The notes beneath the pieces were generated by a model. It had not been told where the DNA came from, made no database searches, and was given only the letters and a program-made list of their open reading frames with translations. Positions 1 through 9,185 of a stretch of 64,000 nucleotides of DNA are shown one piece after another. The stretch is from Blastopirellula marina (GTDB lineage Bacteria; Planctomycetota; Planctomycetia; Pirellulales; Pirellulaceae), in contig NZ_PUHY01000001.1 in NCBI RefSeq assembly GCF_002967765.1, positions 1-64,000 of the forward strand, read 5' to 3'. The number at the start of each line of letters is the position of its first letter. Position 1 is the stretch's first letter. The position numbers and the translations under genes are program-made.

Positions 1-132
1 CGGTGGCGAGTCGAGTACAACACGGTACGCCCGCACAGTTCGCTGGGGTACCGCCCACCGGCACCGGAGGCCATTCTTCCAGGGGAAGCTGCTTCCGCTA
101 CGCTCCAGCACCTTCCCCTGGAAGAATTCTGA
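1..132 (+). CDS. IS3-family transposase, C-terminal end (partial)
   Basis: The open frame from base 1 reads WRVEYNTVRPHSSLGYRP, the usual C-terminal motif of IS3-family OrfB integrases just after the catalytic Glu. The 5' part lies outside the window. The last ~19 residues are encoded by a palindromic repeat (73-127) and the stop codon TGA (130-132) is supplied by the left tip of the neighbouring IS element. The natural 3' end of this transposase has therefore been replaced, and it is probably a remnant. It differs in sequence from the OrfB at 476-1312. Confidence 0.6.
   Translation, partial: RWRVEYNTVRPHSSLGYRPPAPEAILPGEAASATLQHLPLEEF
73..127. repeat. REP-like palindromic repeat, copy 1
   Basis: A 16-base arm (73-88) is repeated in inverted form at 112-127, around a loop containing GCTTCCGCTACGCTCCAGC. 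The same loop occurs in reverse orientation at 1419-1470, and one arm recurs at 8389-8413. This suggests a dispersed REP or MITE-like family. Confidence 0.6.
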
Positions 133-206
133 CCTGCAACCCAAAATCTGAGCCATTCAAAATGAGAAAATCGAGGTAAAATCGGGCCATCCTTTTCGAG
201 GAGAAG

Positions 207-479
207 ATGACCATGAAGAAGTCTCGATTCACGCATGAGCAGATTGCGTTTGCCCTCAAGCAGGCCGAGTCGGGTGTGCCGGTGGAGGAAGTTTGCCGGA
301 AGCTGGGGATCAGTCAGCAGACGTTCTATCGCTGGAAGAAGAAGTTCGACGGTTTGGGTGTGGCGGAGGTTCGTCGGCTGAAACAGTTGGAAGAAGAGAA
401 TCGAAAGCTCAAGCAGTTGGTGGCGGACTTGAGTTTGGATAAACAGATTCTTCAGGATGTGCTGTCAAAAAAGCTTTGA
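207..479 (+). CDS. IS3/IS407-type transposase OrfA (HTH)
   Basis: 90-aa OrfA with an N-terminal helix-turn-helix (SRFTHEQI...VCRKLGISQQTFYRWKKK, residues ~5-47) followed by a leucine-zipper-like helix (~55-88). It binds the IS ends and dimerises in the family. A GAGGAG ribosome site precedes the ATG at 207; an alternative ATG is at 213. Near its end the frame contains the canonical slippery heptamer A-AAA-AAG (467-473), correctly phased (tca aaa aag), for -1 frameshifting into orfB to make the active fusion transposase. Confidence 0.9.
   Translation: MTMKKSRFTHEQIAFALKQAESGVPVEEVCRKLGISQQTFYRWKKKFDGLGVAEVRRLKQLEEENRKLKQLVADLSLDKQILQDVLSKKL
467..473 (+). promoter_or_regulatory. programmed -1 frameshift site, A AAA AAG
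   Basis: The heptamer is in the canonical X XXY YYZ phase relative to orfA, two codons before its stop, and within the frame that continues into orfB. This is the usual IS3-family arrangement for producing OrfAB. No strong downstream pseudoknot was identified by eye. Confidence 0.75.
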
Positions 480-1312
480 AGCCTGATCGCCTGCGGGCAA
501 CGGCCGATCGTGTCCAGGCTGCGTATCGCATCAGCGAACGACGCACGTGTCGCTTGTTGAGCCTGGCTCGGTCGACATGCCGCTATCTGTCCGTGAGAGA
601 CGATCAGGCACCGCTAAGGATGCGACTGAAGGAGTTAGCCGCCACGCGGGTGCGTTACGGCTATCGACGATTGCACATCCTGCTTCGCCGCGAAGGCTGG
701 GCGATCAACGCGAAGCGGGTCTATCGCTTGTATCGCGAGGAACAGCTCGGTCTTCGGACGAAGACGCCTCGTCGTCGAGTCAGTTGTCGGACACGGGCGT
801 TGCGTCCTTCGGCGACTTGCATTAACGACTGTTGGGCGATGGATTTTATGACCGACGAGCTGTTCGACGGGCGTCGAATTCGGCTGTTAACGATAGTCGA
901 TCACTTTACTCGTGAGAGTCTGGCGATCGAGGTCGAGCCACGGTTCCGCGGCCAAGACGTCGTGCTGGCCTTGGAGCGAATCGCGGAGCATCGGAAGCTG
1001 CCCAAGACGATCCAGGTCGACAACGGCCCGGAGTTTACGTCCAAGGCACTAGATCAGTGGGCCTACGCCAATCAGGTCGTCCTCGACTTCAGTCGGCCAG
1101 GAAAGCCTACGGATAACGCCTTCATCGAGTCGTTCAACGGCAGCGTGCGAGCAGAGTGCCTGAACGAAAATTGGTTCTTGTCACTGGAGGACGCCAAGGA
1201 GAAGATAGAATCCTGGCGACGCGACTACAACGAACATCGACCACACAGCGCCCTGGGCAACCTGGCCCCCAGGGAATTCGCTTCATCTGGCCAGGCTAGC
1301 CTGGCCAGATGA
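476..1312 (+). CDS. IS3/IS407-type transposase OrfB (DDE integrase)
   Basis: 278-aa rve-type integrase. It has an N-terminal HTH_21 region (~45-85) and then the catalytic core. The DDE residues are visible: Asp in AMDFMTDELF (~122), Asp in QVDNGPEF (~182) and Glu in DNAFIESFNG (~218). The C-terminal YNEHRPHSALG motif is present. The listed TTG at 476 is probably not the main start; expression is expected as an OrfAB fusion through the frameshift at 467-473. All key residues are intact, so the element may be active. Confidence 0.9.
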   Translation: MKPDRLRATADRVQAAYRISERRTCRLLSLARSTCRYLSVRDDQAPLRMRLKELAATRVRYGYRRLHILLRREGWAINAKRVYRLYREEQLGLRTKTPRRRVSCRTRALRPSATCINDCWAMDFMTDELFDGRRIRLLTIVDHFTRESLAIEVEPRFRGQDVVLALERIAEHRKLPKTIQVDNGPEFTSKALDQWAYANQVVLDFSRPGKPTDNAFIESFNGSVRAECLNENWFLSLEDAKEKIESWRRDYNEHRPHSALGNLAPREFASSGQASLAR

Positions 1313-1362
1313 AGATCCTGGATTTTCTCACTTGAGCTGGTACAGAAAAAGGGAGCACGTCA

Positions 1363-1654
1363 ATCCTTGAAGACTATAACTTAAAGACTGGTTTCATTCG
1401 CGGGGGCAGGTCAAGGAATCTTTCAGGGGGAGATGCTGGAGCGTAGCGGAAGCGGCTTCTCCTGAATGAATCGTCTCCGGTAGAGTCTCAAATATGGCAA
1501 CATTTTAGACTCTGATGTGATGGTGAAAGCTCCCCTAATCCCGTGCGGACCGCTTTAAAAGTCGATTGGAAGGACTATGCTAGGAGCACCCTTGCTGCGC
1601 GATTGGATCCGCTGCGAGAAAGTCGACCCGCCTCGAAAGAAATGGTCTTAAGCG
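1363..1654. other. intergenic gap with one repeat copy
   Basis: No gene was recognised in this stretch. It contains the second REP-like copy (1419-1470) and a 7-bp inverted repeat (AGAGTCT/AGACTCT, ~1483-1513). It presumably carries the promoter of the helicase-nuclease gene at 1655, but no clear -35/-10 pair stands out. Confidence 0.4.
1419..1470. repeat. REP-like palindromic repeat, copy 2 (inverted)
   Basis: The loop GCTGGAGCGTAGCGGAAGC is the exact reverse complement of the loop in the copy at 73-127. The arms (CAGGGGGAGA and TTCTCCTG) are degenerate. The two copies face each other around the IS3 element. Confidence 0.55.
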
Positions 1655-4600
1655 ATGACCTCAATGAACTTGGCCGATGAAATCGAAAGATTTCGTGAAC
1701 GCCTACTGGACCTCAGTCTTCGAAACCCTCTCCTCAGTTATCGTAAGTCGAAACGTCGAACCCTTCAGGTGGTCAACGAGCTGCCCGACGTGATGTATCA
1801 GCGCTTGGTCGATGATGGGAAGCCATTTACGCTTGATTTTGTTCCGGATCCTCCGAAGGCGAAACCAGGAAATGGTCAACAAGATCTGCTCTCCCAAATG
1901 GAACAATTGGAAGAACGGTTGACGGGGGATAAGAACTCCGTGAAGGGGGCGCAGAAATACCCTTTGGAGCTCCCAGACGACCCGGGACAGCATCTTAATT
2001 CCAATAAGCACTTGTTTGACGATAAGTTGCAGACGAACCTGACCCAGTCGAGTCTCAACGCGACCATTCGAACCATGCGTCGCGAAGCGGATACAGCGAT
2101 GCAAGAGACGGGGATCAATTACCTGTTCTTGGCAATCGGTTTTCTGGCCTGGCGGGAAGCAGAGAGCTCAGACAAAGACCGGATGGCTCCCCTGATTCTC
2201 GTTCCGGTTAAGATCGAGAAGGTTTCTCGCGGAAATGGAGAACCCCGTTTTACCATTCAGTGGGACGAAGACGAGGTCCAGTTCAATCTTTCGCTGCAAA
2301 AGAAGCTTGCACGTGACTTCGATCTCAAATTACCGGAATTCTCAGAGGAGTCCTGCCCGGAAACGTATTTTAAAGAAATCCGCTCGGCCATTCGCACGAA
2401 ACAGGACTGGTCGATCAAACGCGAAGCCGTGTTAGGCTTCTTTTCTTTTCATAAGTTGTCGATGTACGCCGATATCGATCCTGAGAATTGGGGTATGACT
2501 GACGGGACTTTCTCAGGGGGATTGCTCGAAGACCTGGTCAGCGGTCGGGAGGCAAACGAAGACGAAGATCTGTCCTCTTCCTCGCTTTATGCACCGGACT
2601 ATGATATCGACCGGAACGAAACCGTTGAAAAGCTGTGGCTTGCCCTCGATGCGGATAGCTCCCAGCAATCGGCATTGGTCGATATCCGTAGTGGCAAGAA
2701 CTTGGTGATTGAAGGTCCACCAGGTACGGGGAAGTCACAAACGATTACCAACGCGATTGCCGATGCCCTTGGCGCAGGAAAGACGATCCTATTCGTCGCC
2801 GAAAAGTTAGCTGCTCTTCAGGTTGTCCATGATCGAATGGCCGCGTTGGGACTGAGTGACTTTTGCCTAGAACTTCACAGCGACGGGACCTCGCCTCCGA
2901 AAGTGTTTCAGTCGCTAGGTGATCGATTGATGGGGGACTACCCACGCCCAGATAACCTTTCTCTCAGTCAGCAAACGCTTACTGAACGTCGAAAGCAGCT
3001 CAATGCCTATGTTGCGGAGATGGCGACGAAAGCTGGCCCCGAGAATGAACCACTCTACGATCTTTTATGGCGAATCATCGGGTTGCGTGATGCAGGGGCA
3101 CAGTATGTGCCGCAAGCTCTGGGGAAACTTCCGCAGGATCGAGGTCAATTTCAGCACGCGCATTCCACGGTAACTACGTTTGCCAAAGTGTATCTGGAGA
3201 CACCCACGCCCTTGAAATCTCCTTGGTGGGGATTCTTCCCAGAAGGGTTCGCTTTTCGGCAGGAGGAATCCATTCGCGCGCATCTGACACGAACTCGTGA
3301 ATTTGCCCAGCAGATTCGTGATTCTATCTTGTCCATTGTGGAAACGTGGTCAATTCCAACAGAGCAGGCGTATCGGTGGACGTCAAATCTTGCCACTGAA
3401 CAGCTTCGCGAGTCTTTGGCGAATCAACCGTCGGAATCGTTGTCGGTTACACGGCATCTGTCAGGTCCGGAGCAAATTACGCAGTGCCACGAGCTGCTAG
3501 GTCTGATCGAGAACCAGGAAGCGCACAGAAGACAGCTATTGGAAGAATACGGTTCCAGTCCCGAGGCGTTGTCGGGGCACGTTTCGGCACTCGAAGGACT
3601 TGTTCAATCCCTGAACTGGGATCCAGATTCCAATCGAACCGTCATGCGGCAGGTGCTAACTTGGTTCCAAGATGTTCGTGGTCAGTTCGTTACCCTATCC
3701 GATGCCATTGAGCTCCTGAAGCGAAGTGGGATCGCTCTTTCCGACTGGGGGCCTGATTTTCAAAGGGGGATCAAGCTCGTTCAACTGATTCGACATTCTG
3801 TCACTGAGGATCCGGCAGCGATCACAGGATCCATGTTTGATGGCTCCGCCGTGCCAGTATTTCGACAGGCCAAACAAATCCATGATGACTTAGTCAAACG
3901 GCGAAACCAGATCCAGCAGCGAATGCAATCGATCGCCGAAGGCGAAATGGGCGAACTGCAACCACCAAGACATGATCGGGATCTAGCCCAAAAGGTTGCC
4001 GAGGAACTCAAGCAACTGAATCTCCAGAAAGCAACCCTCGCACAAGTTAAAGAAATTCTCGAGTGGGCAACGCCGGCGGAAAACTCGCTCACTCAAGTGG
4101 AAGAAATGGGGCAGGACTTTAGCGGTGAATTTGTAAAGCCGGCCAAAAGCTTCGAAGTCTTTCAAGCCAATTCGATCATTGTCCAGTTAGCACGGCACTC
4201 GGCGGTCGCACAGGATGACTGCGTATCTGAGCAAATGTTTTCGAATGAGGCCTGGAATACTTGCCAGCAGGCATTGAAGACGGCGGAGGGACTGAAGGAG
4301 CGGAAACAAAAATTAGAAAGCTCCTTTCACCTGCCGTCCGTGCCGGGACCAGAAGAAATCAAGAGCATTTCCAAAGCGCTACGCCGAGGCCGCAAGTCCT
4401 GGTTCAAGTTTCTCGATCGGGACTTCCGGGAAGCGCAGGAAAAACTCGACGAATTCATTGCCGTAGGTAAGCGTCTCAAACTGGACGATTGCATTCGTGC
4501 GTTGGAGGACCTGGACGTCCTGACAAAAGATGAAACATCCTTTGGTGACGATCCGCGCCTTCGCGAGCATCTGGGGGCAGAGTTCCTCGGGGTGGAGACC

Positions 4601-7489
4601 GACTGGGAGTCCCTCAAGACTCGTTTCGCCTGGATGCGTAAAGTTAGACAGCATGGTTTTGACTGTGAGCGGGCCACCGCCCTTCTCCGGGAAAAGTCGA
4701 AGCTTCTCACCAATGTGTCGAATCAAGATCTCAGGCGCGCGGAAACAGCATTCGCGGACCAATGGCTGGGGCGCGATTCCTTTGCCAAGGCGTTCTACCC
4801 CAACGACATCAAGGGGATGCCGTTTGACTTGCTCGGGAGACGACTACGATGTTTCATCGAAAATGCGACGCAGTTGCTGCGAATCACAGAAACTGTGGAG
4901 CTACCGAAGAATTGGACCGTTGAGCAGATTCTGGAACTGGCGGGTGCGTGGCAAGAACTCGATCAATACGAAGCGGAACTGAGACAATTCAAGCAGGATG
5001 GTTCGTATAAACAGGCTCTTGGCTCACACTTTTGTGGCCCGGAAACCGATTGGGCGAAGTTGGAAATGGCCTTCAACTGGGCGCGGAAGGCTAAAGAGTT
5101 TCAAGCAGATTTCGGACTATGCTCCCAGCTCTTCGAGCATCGCAATGGAGTACTCTCGGACTTTGATACCAAGAAATCAAGCGAGTGCGCTGAAAAACTG
5201 GATGGACTCCTGGAAGTTACTCCGCAATCGGTCGATATGTTGAACGGATTGTCTGGGAAGCTACCCGACGAGATCGTGCCCATGCTTGATTCGCAGTTAG
5301 AGGCGATCGAGAACGGAATTCAGGCGACCTTGGATCTTGGCCTCAATGATCAGGTGACCACCGCCGACATTGCACAACAGTTGGAGTTGACCCGCACCAT
5401 TGATCAGACGCAGGCTTCTATGGATGATCCTGAGAAGTGGCACGTGTTACGTGATTGCGGAGTCTTCCAAGAAATACTTGCGTCCCCAGAACGTGTGAAA
5501 GCCATACTAGCATGGGTGGAAGAAGTGCGACGCTTAATGGGCGATCTCCCAACTCCACTGATCGATTCCCTATTGGAAACGGCTGAAGCGACCGAGGTGT
5601 TGTTCCTTTGCGACAAGATCGACGGTATTCGAGAAGCAGAACGCTTCCTGCGAGAAGAGCGATCTAAGCTCGAGTCATTTGGCCGTGTGGAAACCGATTG
5701 GCTAGGTATTGGTCCGAAGTACGTACTGGATGGCTCCACCGAAGCGGCGTGCGAAGAACTGGTTGATCAACTCGATCAGCTTCCGGAATGGTCTAAGTTT
5801 TGTCGAGCCTTGCAGGAGTGTGAAAGATTGGGGCTCGAAAAGTTTTGTGACCTGGTGATTCACGGCGAATTGGAGCCCGCGTCTTTGGGGAGCAGCTATC
5901 AGCTGACGGTCTTAGAAAGCGAAGTCGAGGGGATTTTTGGTGGCTCGGAGATCCTCCGGACGCATTCTGGACAACTGCTTCAGGGAATTCGCGAAGAGTT
6001 TCAGAGCTTTGATAAGCAGATGCGTGAACTCGGGAAGCAGGAGATCGCCGCGCGTGCGGCGGATCGCCCTGTGCCGGAAGGAAATTCACGAGGTCGTGTT
6101 AGTGAGCTCACAGAACTCTCTTTGATTCGACATGAGGCGATGAAACAACGTCGACACTGTCGCATACGCGATTTGATGGGACGTGCTGGTAAGGCAGTTC
6201 AGTCGTTAAAGCCATGCTTCATGATGAGTCCGCTATCGGTATCCCGTTTCATCCCCCAAGGGACTGTGGAATTCGATCTGGTCATCATGGACGAAGCGTC
6301 GCAGATCAAGCCAGAGGATGCGATTGGTACGATTCTGCGATCGAAGCAACTGGTCGTTGTCGGTGACCCGAAGCAGTTGCCTCCCACATCTTTCTTCGAT
6401 CGCTTGGGGGAAGAGGTTGCTGATGAAGAGTCGACCCAGTTCGATAACACCGAGTCGGTGCTAGAAGCCTCGATGAAAGTGTTTCAGCCGTTTCGGCGTC
6501 TCCGATGGCACTATCGCAGCAAACACGAAAGTCTGATTCGATTCTCCAATACGCAGTTTTACGATAATGATCTCGTCGTGTTTCCTTCACCGAGTGGGGA
6601 CACAGAGCAATATGGTATCCGTCACGTCTTTGTCGAAGGAGCCACCTGCACCTCCGGCGAGAATGTCAGGGAGGCGGAGGCCGTCGTCGAAGAGATCGTC
6701 CGTCATGCCCTTACGCGGCCCAACGAGTCGCTCGGTGTGGGAACCTTTAACAAGAAGCAGTGCGATCTGATTCAAGAGCTTCTCGATAAACGTTGCGAAG
6801 CGGATTCCATGGCGGCGCTCGCGGTCGATCAGCTGCGAGAACTCGATGAAACGCTCTTCATCAAGAACCTGGAGAACCTTCAGGGGGATGAGCGAGACGT
6901 TATCTTCGTCTGTTACACGTACGGAAAAGATCCCGCCAGCGGTAGATTGTTGCAGCGTTTTGGTCCGATCAACTCCCAAACTGGTTGGCGTCGACTGAAT
7001 GTTTTAATCACGCGATCCCGACATCGCATGGTTGTCTTCTCGTCCTTCATGCCGAGCGATGTCCAAGGCGGACCTGACAAGAGTCGTGGCGTGAATGCGT
7101 ACAGGGAGTTTCTCCAATACGCGGTGACGGGAAGTGTGTCGGAACCTGGGGTAGCAACGGGGAGATCGCCCGATTCCGATTTCGAGGTTGCCGTCTGCCG
7201 TCATATCGAACAGATGGGACTGGAGGCGGTCCCTCAAGTTGGCGTTGCCGGCTTCTTCGTGGATATCGGTGTGCGGCGGAGAGGAGGCGATCGCTCTTTC
7301 TTACTAGGCATTGAATGCGATGGGGCTACCTACCATTCGGCCAAGTGTGCCCGTGATCGTGATCGCTTACGAGAGGAGATCATCCGGTCCCGCGGATGGG
7401 AAATCCACCGCATTTGGTCCACGGATTGGTTTATGAATCAGAAGGCGGAAATTGCGAAATTAGAGAAGGTTGTGAAGGCTTGTCTTTAA
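1655..7489 (+). CDS. hhe: DUF4011 / SF1 helicase / Vsr-type nuclease, Hhe-like defence protein
   Basis: A 1944-aa protein. The N-terminus matches DUF4011 (FRERLLDLSLRNPLLSYR, residues ~12-30). A superfamily-1 helicase is split by a very long coiled-coil insert. Walker A (EGPPGTGKSQT) is at ~352-362. The second half carries Walker B (VIMDEASQIKPEDA, ~1545), VVGDPKQLPPTS (~1568) and late motifs near 1790. The C-terminus (~1840-1944) is a Vsr/MTES_1575-type endonuclease with IECDGATYHSAK and RDRDRLR motifs. This order matches the single-gene anti-phage system reported as Hhe (DUF4011-helicase-Vsr); that name comes from memory of the literature. All motifs look intact. No good ribosome site is seen; ATGs at 1655 and 1664 are alternatives. 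The next gene follows after 48 bp on the same strand. Confidence 0.85.
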   Translation: MTSMNLADEIERFRERLLDLSLRNPLLSYRKSKRRTLQVVNELPDVMYQRLVDDGKPFTLDFVPDPPKAKPGNGQQDLLSQMEQLEERLTGDKNSVKGAQKYPLELPDDPGQHLNSNKHLFDDKLQTNLTQSSLNATIRTMRREADTAMQETGINYLFLAIGFLAWREAESSDKDRMAPLILVPVKIEKVSRGNGEPRFTIQWDEDEVQFNLSLQKKLARDFDLKLPEFSEESCPETYFKEIRSAIRTKQDWSIKREAVLGFFSFHKLSMYADIDPENWGMTDGTFSGGLLEDLVSGREANEDEDLSSSSLYAPDYDIDRNETVEKLWLALDADSSQQSALVDIRSGKNLVIEGPPGTGKSQTITNAIADALGAGKTILFVAEKLAALQVVHDRMAALGLSDFCLELHSDGTSPPKVFQSLGDRLMGDYPRPDNLSLSQQTLTERRKQLNAYVAEMATKAGPENEPLYDLLWRIIGLRDAGAQYVPQALGKLPQDRGQFQHAHSTVTTFAKVYLETPTPLKSPWWGFFPEGFAFRQEESIRAHLTRTREFAQQIRDSILSIVETWSIPTEQAYRWTSNLATEQLRESLANQPSESLSVTRHLSGPEQITQCHELLGLIENQEAHRRQLLEEYGSSPEALSGHVSALEGLVQSLNWDPDSNRTVMRQVLTWFQDVRGQFVTLSDAIELLKRSGIALSDWGPDFQRGIKLVQLIRHSVTEDPAAITGSMFDGSAVPVFRQAKQIHDDLVKRRNQIQQRMQSIAEGEMGELQPPRHDRDLAQKVAEELKQLNLQKATLAQVKEILEWATPAENSLTQVEEMGQDFSGEFVKPAKSFEVFQANSIIVQLARHSAVAQDDCVSEQMFSNEAWNTCQQALKTAEGLKERKQKLESSFHLPSVPGPEEIKSISKALRRGRKSWFKFLDRDFREAQEKLDEFIAVGKRLKLDDCIRALEDLDVLTKDETSFGDDPRLREHLGAEFLGVETDWESLKTRFAWMRKVRQHGFDCERATALLREKSKLLTNVSNQDLRRAETAFADQWLGRDSFAKAFYPNDIKGMPFDLLGRRLRCFIENATQLLRITETVELPKNWTVEQILELAGAWQELDQYEAELRQFKQDGSYKQALGSHFCGPETDWAKLEMAFNWARKAKEFQADFGLCSQLFEHRNGVLSDFDTKKSSECAEKLDGLLEVTPQSVDMLNGLSGKLPDEIVPMLDSQLEAIENGIQATLDLGLNDQVTTADIAQQLELTRTIDQTQASMDDPEKWHVLRDCGVFQEILASPERVKAILAWVEEVRRLMGDLPTPLIDSLLETAEATEVLFLCDKIDGIREAERFLREERSKLESFGRVETDWLGIGPKYVLDGSTEAACEELVDQLDQLPEWSKFCRALQECERLGLEKFCDLVIHGELEPASLGSSYQLTVLESEVEGIFGGSEILRTHSGQLLQGIREEFQSFDKQMRELGKQEIAARAADRPVPEGNSRGRVSELTELSLIRHEAMKQRRHCRIRDLMGRAGKAVQSLKPCFMMSPLSVSRFIPQGTVEFDLVIMDEASQIKPEDAIGTILRSKQLVVVGDPKQLPPTSFFDRLGEEVADEESTQFDNTESVLEASMKVFQPFRRLRWHYRSKHESLIRFSNTQFYDNDLVVFPSPSGDTEQYGIRHVFVEGATCTSGENVREAEAVVEEIVRHALTRPNESLGVGTFNKKQCDLIQELLDKRCEADSMAALAVDQLRELDETLFIKNLENLQGDERDVIFVCYTYGKDPASGRLLQRFGPINSQTGWRRLNVLITRSRHRMVVFSSFMPSDVQGGPDKSRGVNAYREFLQYAVTGSVSEPGVATGRSPDSDFEVAVCRHIEQMGLEAVPQVGVAGFFVDIGVRRRGGDRSFLLGIECDGATYHSAKCARDRDRLREEIIRSRGWEIHRIWSTDWFMNQKAEIAKLEKVVKACL

Positions 7490-7537
7490 TGCCATGCCGG
7501 GCAGGATACGAGTCCGAAGCAGTCGTGTTGTAGAAAT

Positions 7538-8353
7538 ATGAGCATGATGAAAATCCGTTTTGGTTCGTGGAATGTCAATCATCGAAAACTTCGGCAGGCA
7601 CATCTTGACATCTTACTCGATGCCCAAGTGCATTTACTCGCTTGCCAAGAGGTGTCCGCCTCGTTCCACGCCGCTCTGGATGCATCTGGTCTGTTTGACT
7701 GGAGTGTGAGCTCACTTGATTTGCGACCACCGGAACCTGACGAAGGACGGGCCCGCCGGCTGGGATGTTCGCTATTTGGTCGGGGAGATCTTTCGCTGAT
7801 CGATGCCTCTTTGCTTCCGGATCTTGTTTTTCCAGAGCGTGCGTTGGTTGCAAAGGTCCGAGCTGGCGACTCGCCATTCACTGCTTGCTGTTTCCATGCG
7901 CCGCCTGGAGCAAATTGGGGCGTCGTTAAGCCACAGACGCTGGTCAAGATTGCGGAGTGGCTTTCTGAACGAGAGGGCTCAAGCATAGTGGGGATCGACG
8001 CAAACTGCCCCAAATTTGAGCATCTAGATATCACACAAAACGAATGGTGGTGGGCGGATGAGCCGAAGCTATTAGGTCCGAGCCCCATCCACGCAATGAA
8101 GGACGCATTCAGAATTCATCTTTCACAGCAGCCACAGGAGCTAGAGGGTATTATCAAGCAAAGGCCGAACGGACCACTCGCCGTTTCCCACGTACGAGGG
8201 AACTCCCGTAAGAGGACTGAATGTCGTTATGACTTCGTGTACATCTCCGATGATATCGGTGTGAAGCAGGTTCGCTATGATTTTGGGAATCAAGTTCGCG
8301 CCTCCAGTGACCATGCGCTCGTGCTGGCGGACTTGGTTGTTCCTGTGTCATGA
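7538..8353 (+). CDS. endonuclease/exonuclease/phosphatase (EEP) family protein
   Basis: 271-aa protein with the EEP (DNase I-like) signature: RFGSWNVNH at the N-terminus, the metal-binding Glu in LACQEVS (~38), HAPPGANWG (~120), GIDANCP (~151), YDFVYISDD (~233) and the terminal SDHALVLADL (~258). It has no signal peptide, so it is cytosolic. The substrate cannot be read from sequence; the family includes DNases, RNases and phosphoesterases. It sits 48 bp downstream of the Hhe-like gene in the same direction and may be co-transcribed. ATGs at 7538, 7544 and 7547 compete and none has a strong ribosome site. Confidence 0.8.
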   Translation: MSMMKIRFGSWNVNHRKLRQAHLDILLDAQVHLLACQEVSASFHAALDASGLFDWSVSSLDLRPPEPDEGRARRLGCSLFGRGDLSLIDASLLPDLVFPERALVAKVRAGDSPFTACCFHAPPGANWGVVKPQTLVKIAEWLSEREGSSIVGIDANCPKFEHLDITQNEWWWADEPKLLGPSPIHAMKDAFRIHLSQQPQELEGIIKQRPNGPLAVSHVRGNSRKRTECRYDFVYISDDIGVKQVRYDFGNQVRASSDHALVLADLVVPVS

Positions 8354-8388
8354 AAATGGATAAAGCACTGACCTGCCCATTTCCCAAC

Positions 8389-8413
8389 GGAAGCAACTTC
8401 CCCTGGAAGAATC
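8389..8413. repeat. REP-like repeat, single arm (copy 3)
   Basis: GCAACTTCCCCTGGAAGAATC matches the right arm of the repeat at 73-127 (GCACCTTCCCCTGGAAGAAT) with one change. The left arm is missing, so this is a truncated copy. Confidence 0.45.
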
Positions 8414-8787
8414 GATACTCCATTAATCTGAGTGGGAAGGTTTCGTTCGAACGGACAGATGGAGCCCTCTTGGAGCATCGGCACCGGAAGGCTAAGAGTT
8501 TGCTCTACCAGGTTGTGCTCTGCTGTAGACGCAACGCCACGTTCGATTTCTGCCTTGGTGTGGTCCGGTGAAGCGGAGCTCGGCTTTGCTGGTCGCAACC
8601 GAACGAGGAAGAGTCAGGGCCAAGGTGCGCCGGCCCACACCTTGGCCCCTGGCAGTCGGCTATGGGGACGTATGTGTTTCGTTGCTTCAGACGGTGGAGC
8701 CATGCCAACGACAATCCCAGGGGCTAAGGGCTGAGTCCCCGACTTCGGCCGAATGAGCGGCTGATACTTAAAAAAATGGTTAGGGTT

Positions 8788-8805
8788 GCCGCCTTTTAGG
8801 GCGGC
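8788..8805 (+). terminator. GC hairpin, possible terminator
   Basis: A GCCGCC/GGCGGC stem with a 6-nt loop is followed by TCATTTTGCG, which is only a weak U-tract. It lies ~430 bp after the EEP gene and is in the right direction for it, but the distance makes the assignment tentative. Confidence 0.3.
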
Positions 8806-8970
8806 TCATTTTGCGCGTTCGTTTTCGTGAGCACACCATAGCTGCGACCAAGATCTCTTCGACATACAGGTCATCAAGTCTCGATTCTGGCACGCTCTGC
8901 AGAGCACGCCCGGCAAGAATTACATGATTTGGATGCTTGGTAAGCGTCTATGCACGTACATATCAGGCAA

Positions 8971-9000
8971 AAAAGTGGCCGGGAAACAGTTTCCCGGCCA
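8971..9000 (-). terminator. intrinsic terminator of the leftward operon
   Basis: A perfect 11-bp stem (8976-8986 with 8990-9000, loop CAG) is followed on the minus strand by CTTTTTTGCC. It lies ~185 bp after the stop of the clamp-like gene, so it most likely ends the nine-gene operon. Confidence 0.75.
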
Positions 9001-9185
9001 TCATGCAACAAGCACAGTATCGCCTTAAGTGCGAACCGGCCCAAGTCTCGAAGATGTTAGGCAGGTAGGCTTAGAAGCAAAGCAGCGTTTCCACCGGTGA
9101 TTCTCAAACTCCTGCCCGTTTTCGAATTCCCTGCAGGAAGCCCTCCGTTTGGATCGTTGTATGTGACCGAATCTATCCTTTACGT

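Larger units (their letters stand above)
130..1362 (+). mobile_element. IS3-family element, IS407-like
   Basis: This is a complete insertion sequence of about 1233 bp. Imperfect terminal inverted repeats are 130-172 (left) and 1321-1362 (right). Both begin TGAC.TGC and end TGAGAAAATC when read inward, with shared CC, CTG and CCA blocks between. It carries orfA and a -1 overlapping orfB. The size, the TGAC tips and the OrfA sequence fit the IS407 group. Flanking 4-mers are ATTC on the left and ATCC on the right, so there is no exact target duplication. The element may be old or the flank rearranged. Confidence 0.85.
8354..9185. other. gene-free region between convergent units
   Basis: About 830 bp without a credible gene; short frames here lack ribosome sites and protein-like composition. 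It holds a partial repeat arm (8389-8413), a GC-rich hairpin (8788-8805) and a strong terminator for the leftward operon (8971-9000). Confidence 0.5.

Noticed and set aside
547-825. Open frame inside transposase orfB
   Set aside because: It overlaps the IS3 OrfB frame, which has full DDE motifs; the overlapping translation has no domain and no ribosome site.
4327-4762. Minus-strand open frames of 127-128 aa within the Hhe-like gene
   Set aside because: They lie opposite the coiled-coil part of the helicase-nuclease gene and read as unrelated low-complexity protein; they are shadows of a long GC-rich gene.
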